NCBI GenBank assembly: GCA_017520105.1
Contig: JAFWRL010000173.1
Location: 1-8,334 of the forward strand
DNA from: Fibrobacter sp.
Lineage (GTDB): Bacteria; Fibrobacterota; Fibrobacteria; Fibrobacterales; Fibrobacteraceae
DNA: 8,334 nt
Direction of reading: 5' to 3'
Shown here: piece by piece, positions 4,769 through 8,334 of the stretch
Layout: each line of letters opens with the position of its first letter
Position numbering within the stretch: position 1 is the first letter of the stretch
The notes under the pieces: generated by a model
Seen by the model: only the letters and a program-made list of their open reading frames with translations
Databases searched by the model: none
What the model was told of the DNA's origin: nothing
Made by a program: the position numbers and the translations under genes

Positions 4769-7723
4769 TCACTGTTTAAGGAATCTAGCCAAAATATACT
4801 TCATTTTTTCGAAGTCAATAGGCTTGGCGATATGTTCGTCCATACCGGCGTCAAAAGCCGCCTTGCGGTCTTCTTCAAAAGCGTTTGCCGTCATCGCGAC
4901 AATCGGAATCGTGGACTGGAACTTTTGGCCAAGAGCGCGAATTTTACGCGTTGCAGTATAACCGTCCATTACAGGCATCTGCACATCCATGAGGATAAGA
5001 TTGTACTGCCCTTCTTTGGAATTCTTCACCATCTCCACAGCTTCCTGACCATTTTCAGCCATGAACACTTCCAATCCGTTATCGACAAAGATGTCCCGGG
5101 CAATATCGCGATTCATCTTGTTATCTTCGACAATCAGAATCTTCCGGCCTGTAAAATCGAATTCGTCAACAGGCGCAGGCACACCACCATTAACATTATC
5201 GTGCAACTTAAAGTCTATATCAAGGACAACTTCTGTCCCCTTGTTCTCTTCACTGAACGTCTCGATATGCCCGCCCATCATTTCGACGATGCTCTTGGTG
5301 ATGGACATGCCAAGTCCCGTTCCCTGAATTCCGCTTACCGTTGTCGAATTCGCCCTTGTAAAAGGCTCGTAAATCATCTTGAGAAATTCCGCATTCATGC
5401 CCATGCCGTTATCACGGATGCGGAACTCGAACAAAGCGGAATCCGGCCGCAGCGATTTCTTTTCGATGACCTGCATGACGATGGAGCCGCCATTCTGCGT
5501 ATATTTGATAGCGTTCGAAAGTACGTTGAGCAGAACCTGATTCAGCCGCAGTTTGTCGCACATGATTTTCGTATTGCGAACAGACTCCATGTCCACCTTG
5601 AAAGAGAGATTCTTCGCATCGATATCGGCCTGGGCGATATCCGTGAGCGTCTTGACAATTTCGGACAAATCTTCGGCACTTTCCGAAAGGAACATCTTGC
5701 CCGATTCAATACGGCTCATGTCCAGTACATCGTTGATAAGCGAAAGCAGATGGTTCGAACTCTGTTCCAGTTTTTTCAGATAATCCATCACCAGTTCTTT
5801 ATCGTCTATATGCGACATGGCAAGTTCCGTAAAGCCCACAATCGCATTCATCGGCGTGCGAATATCGTGACTCATGTTCGAGAGGAACGTCGTCTTTGCA
5901 CGGTTAGACGATTGCGCCATCGAAAGCGCCTCCTGCAACATCGTCTGGTGCATACGGGTCATGCGAATTTGTTCGTCCTTATCGGCAAAGCCGACGACGA
6001 AAGCCTTTTTGCTTTTATCGACCGCAACAATCTTGCATTCGCAAAAGTGATCGACGCTATTGATAAATTCAAAACTCGCGACGCCGTTCTTCTGGAGAAG
6101 CGACATGATGTTCTTGACAAAAAACCTCGGACGCATCTCATCGATGCTTTTCGGAGAAATTATCTTATCGGTAAAGAAACTGACAGCCTCGTCATACGTC
6201 AGGCAATCCAGATCCTGACAAAGGGTCTTTTTAAAACGACTATGCAGCTTGTGCACCGTCACCTGGTCCGCTTCCAAATCGCAATAGAAAATACAAGAAT
6301 AATCCGACGCCAAGAGTGACGTCACAGCGGCATCTTCGTCCATTCGCTTTCTGCGGTTGATTTCGTTTTCAACAAAACCCGCCACCAACTTGAGCACGGC
6401 AAAACTCTTTTGCGATTCCTTCGGGTTGTCCAAAACCACAAACCCATAGCGGTGCTTGTTCGATACAATGGTAGAGACACTGATGCTTTTTACATCTTGA
6501 ACCGGCATCAAACTGTACAACCGAAGCCACACGCCCGATTCGTCGTTTTGCGAATCCAGATAGACCGCATCCCTATCTCCGACAGACTCAATCCACGGAT
6601 TAATCACTTCAAACGGAATATGCTGAAGTTCAGCCTTTTCCGATTTCACCCCTTTTCGGCACCATTCGTACGTGCTGCGGAGAAATTCCCTGTCCTTGTC
6701 GGATTCCAGAATGTAGGCCCTGTCCGCATCGTAGAACGAAGCCAACTTCGAAAGCAATTCCTCGATAGCATCCTTGGAACGTTTTTCTGTATAAAGGACA
6801 TCGATACAGTCCCTAATGGCGGCATCCTGTTTCTGCTGTTCCGAAACGTTATACACAACCATCATCGCCTGGTATTCGTCCAATATTTCGTTTTTGGAGA
6901 TGTAGCAGACAAAACGGCTATGATGCCAGCCGATATGCGTCGAATGTGACCTGCACGTATATTCAGGAATGGAATCGCCCTTTTGGAACCGTTCGATAAG
7001 CGACTTGGCCGAAAGATGTTGAACAAAAGAATCCCTGTATTCCGGATCTACCGCATTTCCCGCAATGCTTTCCAAAACCGCGTCGTACGACGGGAACGCC
7101 GAACCGAAAGAATCGCTGATGTCAATGGACTTGCCCTCGATAATCTGGATAAAGGGGCGATAGACCTTGCCCTCGGAAAGATTCACCTTGAAATAGCTGT
7201 AAGCCTTGTCGAGAATCGCCTTGCCGTACAGCTTTTCGTTCATGGCGCTCTGGAGGCTTTCGCGCTTCGCATCCAGCCCCATCGCCTTGATTTCCTTACG
7301 CAGTTCCTCTTCGGCCGTTTTCTGGATAAGCGCAAGTTCCGTAATATCGCGATGCCACCCCCTGAGCCTCACCCCGTCCTTGTATTCATAGTCGCGAGTC
7401 CCGCCGCAGCGGACAAAGCACACACGCCCATCGGGCGCATGCCACGGATACTGGATTTCGGCATTGCCGCCAGCACTCATCTTATCGACATACGCCTTGA
7501 CCTCTTCAAAATGTTCGGGATCAATATTGTCAAACCACGCATGGAATACGTCTTCGGCAGCGACACCCTCGCCAAGCCCCAGCAACTTCAACATGGTTTT
7601 GTTGGCGTACATTCTCGGCGCACGACCTTCGTCAATTTCTACAGCCCAAAGACCGATATCGACACGGTCCAAAACATCTGTCGTCAAAGAAACTGATTTT
7701 TCCGCCGCCATATCAAAACCCAT
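4769..7723 (-). CDS. Cytoplasmic hybrid sensor histidine kinase / response regulator (PAS-PAS-GAF-PAS-HisKA-HATPase-REC)
   Basis: Soluble two-component hybrid kinase of 984 residues with no signal peptide or membrane segment. Input region: a PAS/PAC module at about 12-132 (ending RGWHRDITE); a second PAS-like module at about 160-295, of the type often seen in multi-domain GGDEF and kinase sensors; a GAF-like module at about 305-458 (FYDADRAYILE, TYEWC); and another PAS-like module at about 468-588. The kinase core has phospho-acceptor His619 in SHDIRTP, N box Asn737, G1 DNGMGM at 771-776, F box YEPF and G2 GTGLGM at 801-806. The receiver has Glu866/Asp867, phospho-acceptor Asp913, Thr945 and Lys967. 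All key residues are intact. The ATG at 7723 is used; an ATG four codons later at 7711 (MAAEKS) is a possible alternative. It is the first gene of a two-kinase operon, separated from the PRPP synthetase by a terminator. Ligand and output partner are unknown. Confidence 0.95.
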   Translation of the reverse strand: MGFDMAAEKSVSLTTDVLDRVDIGLWAVEIDEGRAPRMYANKTMLKLLGLGEGVAAEDVFHAWFDNIDPEHFEEVKAYVDKMSAGGNAEIQYPWHAPDGRVCFVRCGGTRDYEYKDGVRLRGWHRDITELALIQKTAEEELRKEIKAMGLDAKRESLQSAMNEKLYGKAILDKAYSYFKVNLSEGKVYRPFIQIIEGKSIDISDSFGSAFPSYDAVLESIAGNAVDPEYRDSFVQHLSAKSLIERFQKGDSIPEYTCRSHSTHIGWHHSRFVCYISKNEILDEYQAMMVVYNVSEQQKQDAAIRDCIDVLYTEKRSKDAIEELLSKLASFYDADRAYILESDKDREFLRSTYEWCRKGVKSEKAELQHIPFEVINPWIESVGDRDAVYLDSQNDESGVWLRLYSLMPVQDVKSISVSTIVSNKHRYGFVVLDNPKESQKSFAVLKLVAGFVENEINRRKRMDEDAAVTSLLASDYSCIFYCDLEADQVTVHKLHSRFKKTLCQDLDCLTYDEAVSFFTDKIISPKSIDEMRPRFFVKNIMSLLQKNGVASFEFINSVDHFCECKIVAVDKSKKAFVVGFADKDEQIRMTRMHQTMLQEALSMAQSSNRAKTTFLSNMSHDIRTPMNAIVGFTELAMSHIDDKELVMDYLKKLEQSSNHLLSLINDVLDMSRIESGKMFLSESAEDLSEIVKTLTDIAQADIDAKNLSFKVDMESVRNTKIMCDKLRLNQVLLNVLSNAIKYTQNGGSIVMQVIEKKSLRPDSALFEFRIRDNGMGMNAEFLKMIYEPFTRANSTTVSGIQGTGLGMSITKSIVEMMGGHIETFSEENKGTEVVLDIDFKLHDNVNGGVPAPVDEFDFTGRKILIVEDNKMNRDIARDIFVDNGLEVFMAENGQEAVEMVKNSKEGQYNLILMDVQMPVMDGYTATRKIRALGQKFQSTIPIVAMTANAFEEDRKAAFDAGMDEHIAKPIDFEKMKYILARFLKQ

Positions 7724-7755
7724 TCTGCTACATATAAAAATAACACGTTTTATTA

Positions 7756-7784
7756 CTAATAATTCATACTAACGTTTTTTTCAA
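7756..7784 (-). promoter_or_regulatory. Candidate sigma-70-type promoter of the kinase operon
   Basis: On the minus strand TTGAAA (7779-7784) and TATTAG (7756-7761) are separated by 17 bp, in a very AT-rich stretch between the PRPP synthetase terminator and the soluble kinase ATG at 7723. Predicted transcription would begin near 7749, giving a leader of about 26 nt. The -35 box matches the consensus at four of six positions (TTGACA). The call rests on motif, spacing and position only. Confidence 0.45.
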
Positions 7785-7829
7785 TAAAAAAATTCAAACA
7801 AGAGCTTGATTTATGCGCATTTTTAGTAC

Positions 7830-7861
7830 AAAAAATCCCGGACATCGTAAATATCCGGGAT
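7830..7861 (-). terminator. Intrinsic terminator of the PRPP synthetase gene
   Basis: On the minus strand a perfect 8-bp stem (TCCCGGAT-type, arms 7835-7842 and 7854-7861, loop of 11 nt that can pair two further AT pairs) is followed at once by six T residues (A6 at 7830-7835 on the plus strand). It begins 22 bp after the TAA stop of the PRPP synthetase gene. This is the classic rho-independent layout and insulates the downstream kinase operon. Confidence 0.87.
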
Positions 7862-7883
7862 CCGTTTCCATATACAGCCAAAC

Positions 7884-8334
7884 TTAGAAGAATGCAGGCG
7901 GCCAACGCGGGTTCTTGGAACTCATGTCGATCTTGTAGAAGTCCTTCTCGAAACGTCCGTCGTCGAGGCCGTACATCTGCATCACGTGGCGGGCAATCCA
8001 CTTGCCGAGCTTCATCACAGTGAGCTTCTTGCGGAGGCGGCCCTGGCAGTCGCGGTTCATGATGTCGGGCAGAGTAGACGTGGTAAGGATTTCGTCGATG
8101 GCCGGGCTGTTGAGCTTTTCGCGGGCCTCGGGGCTCGTGTGGAAGTGCGTCACGCCGAAGCAGACGCGGTTCGGGTTGCCCTTCTTGATGTGCTCGCAGC
8201 ACTGAACAATCGTCGTACCGGTGCGGACCATGTCGTCGAACACAATCACGTCCTTGCCTTCGATTTCTTCGATGCTGATGTCAGAAAGTTCCGGGTTGAA
8301 CGTCATGCTGATTTCGCGTTCGCCCGTGCGGACC
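7884..8334 (-). CDS. prs: Ribose-phosphate pyrophosphokinase (PRPP synthetase), C-terminal part, cut by window edge
   Basis: Makes 5-phosphoribosyl 1-pyrophosphate from ribose 5-phosphate and ATP, feeding purine, pyrimidine, histidine, tryptophan and NAD synthesis in the cytoplasm. Only the last 149 residues are present; the frame stays open to the window edge, so the true start lies beyond it. The PRPP-binding loop is visible as VIVFDDMVRTGTTI (codons at about 8208-8249), with the conserved acidic pair. It is followed by the phosphoribosyltransferase-fold strands VCFGVTHFHTSPEAREKL and IDEILTTSTLP, matching the order in the C-terminal half of Prs. Compared with E. coli Prs (VDDMIDTGGTL), the loop has RTGTT instead of DTGGT. 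The protein also runs about 25 residues past the usual end, with a tail rich in Phe, Lys and Asp that ends PRWPPAFF. Another phosphoribosyltransferase of the same fold is possible, but the downstream motifs favour Prs. A strong terminator follows 22 bp after the stop. Confidence 0.85.
   Translation of the reverse strand, partial: VRTGEREISMTFNPELSDISIEEIEGKDVIVFDDMVRTGTTIVQCCEHIKKGNPNRVCFGVTHFHTSPEAREKLNSPAIDEILTTSTLPDIMNRDCQGRLRKKLTVMKLGKWIARHVMQMYGLDDGRFEKDFYKIDMSSKNPRWPPAFF

Noticed and set aside
4832..6319. A 495-codon open frame on the plus strand opposite the soluble kinase
   Set aside because: It is antisense to the intact kinase and receiver domains, has a low-complexity basic composition, and shows no motif or start signal.
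7756..8202. A 148-codon minus-strand open frame overlapping the PRPP synthetase in another frame
   Set aside because: The overlapping frame carries clear PRPP synthetase motifs. This one has a composition typical of an out-of-frame shadow and runs through the terminator.

Overview
The window reads as chromosomal DNA from a Gram-negative-type bacterium of moderate GC content. Coding sequence is GC-richer than the AT-rich gene starts, and Shine-Dalgarno sequences are weak or absent. My best guess is a Fibrobacter-like organism, judging from protein style, large PAS/GAF/Cache hybrid kinases and intergenic hairpin repeats ending in GGATGAC or GCATGAC. That is inference, not a database result. All four supported genes lie on the minus strand, so transcription runs from high to low coordinates.

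From right to left (transcription order): (1) 7884-8334, the C-terminal part of a ribose-phosphate pyrophosphokinase (PRPP synthetase) cut by the window edge, closed by a clear intrinsic terminator at 7830-7861. (2) 4769-7723, a 984-residue soluble hybrid sensor histidine kinase with PAS, GAF and PAS-like input modules, preceded by a plausible sigma-70-type promoter. (3) 1723-4761, a 1012-residue membrane-bound hybrid sensor kinase with a periplasmic Cache-like domain, starting 7 nt after the previous stop and almost certainly cotranscribed. (4) 171-1499, an NhaA-family Na+/H+ antiporter with its own candidate promoter and an A10 tract in its leader.

The two kinases share a very similar HisKA-HATPase-REC core but have unrelated sensory halves. 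They look like a tandem duplication with swapped inputs. Neither carries an Hpt domain or an output domain, so signal must leave through proteins encoded elsewhere. No direct functional link to NhaA or the PRPP synthetase is visible.

The most unusual non-coding feature is a family of short palindromes just downstream of both nhaA and the membrane kinase. Two copies have 8-bp stems that differ at exactly one base pair, with both arms changed so that pairing is kept. Extra half-copies lie nearby. No CRISPR array, tRNA, rRNA, insertion sequence or obviously new defence or biosynthetic system is visible. Apart from the repeats and the duplicated kinases this is an ordinary housekeeping and signalling region.
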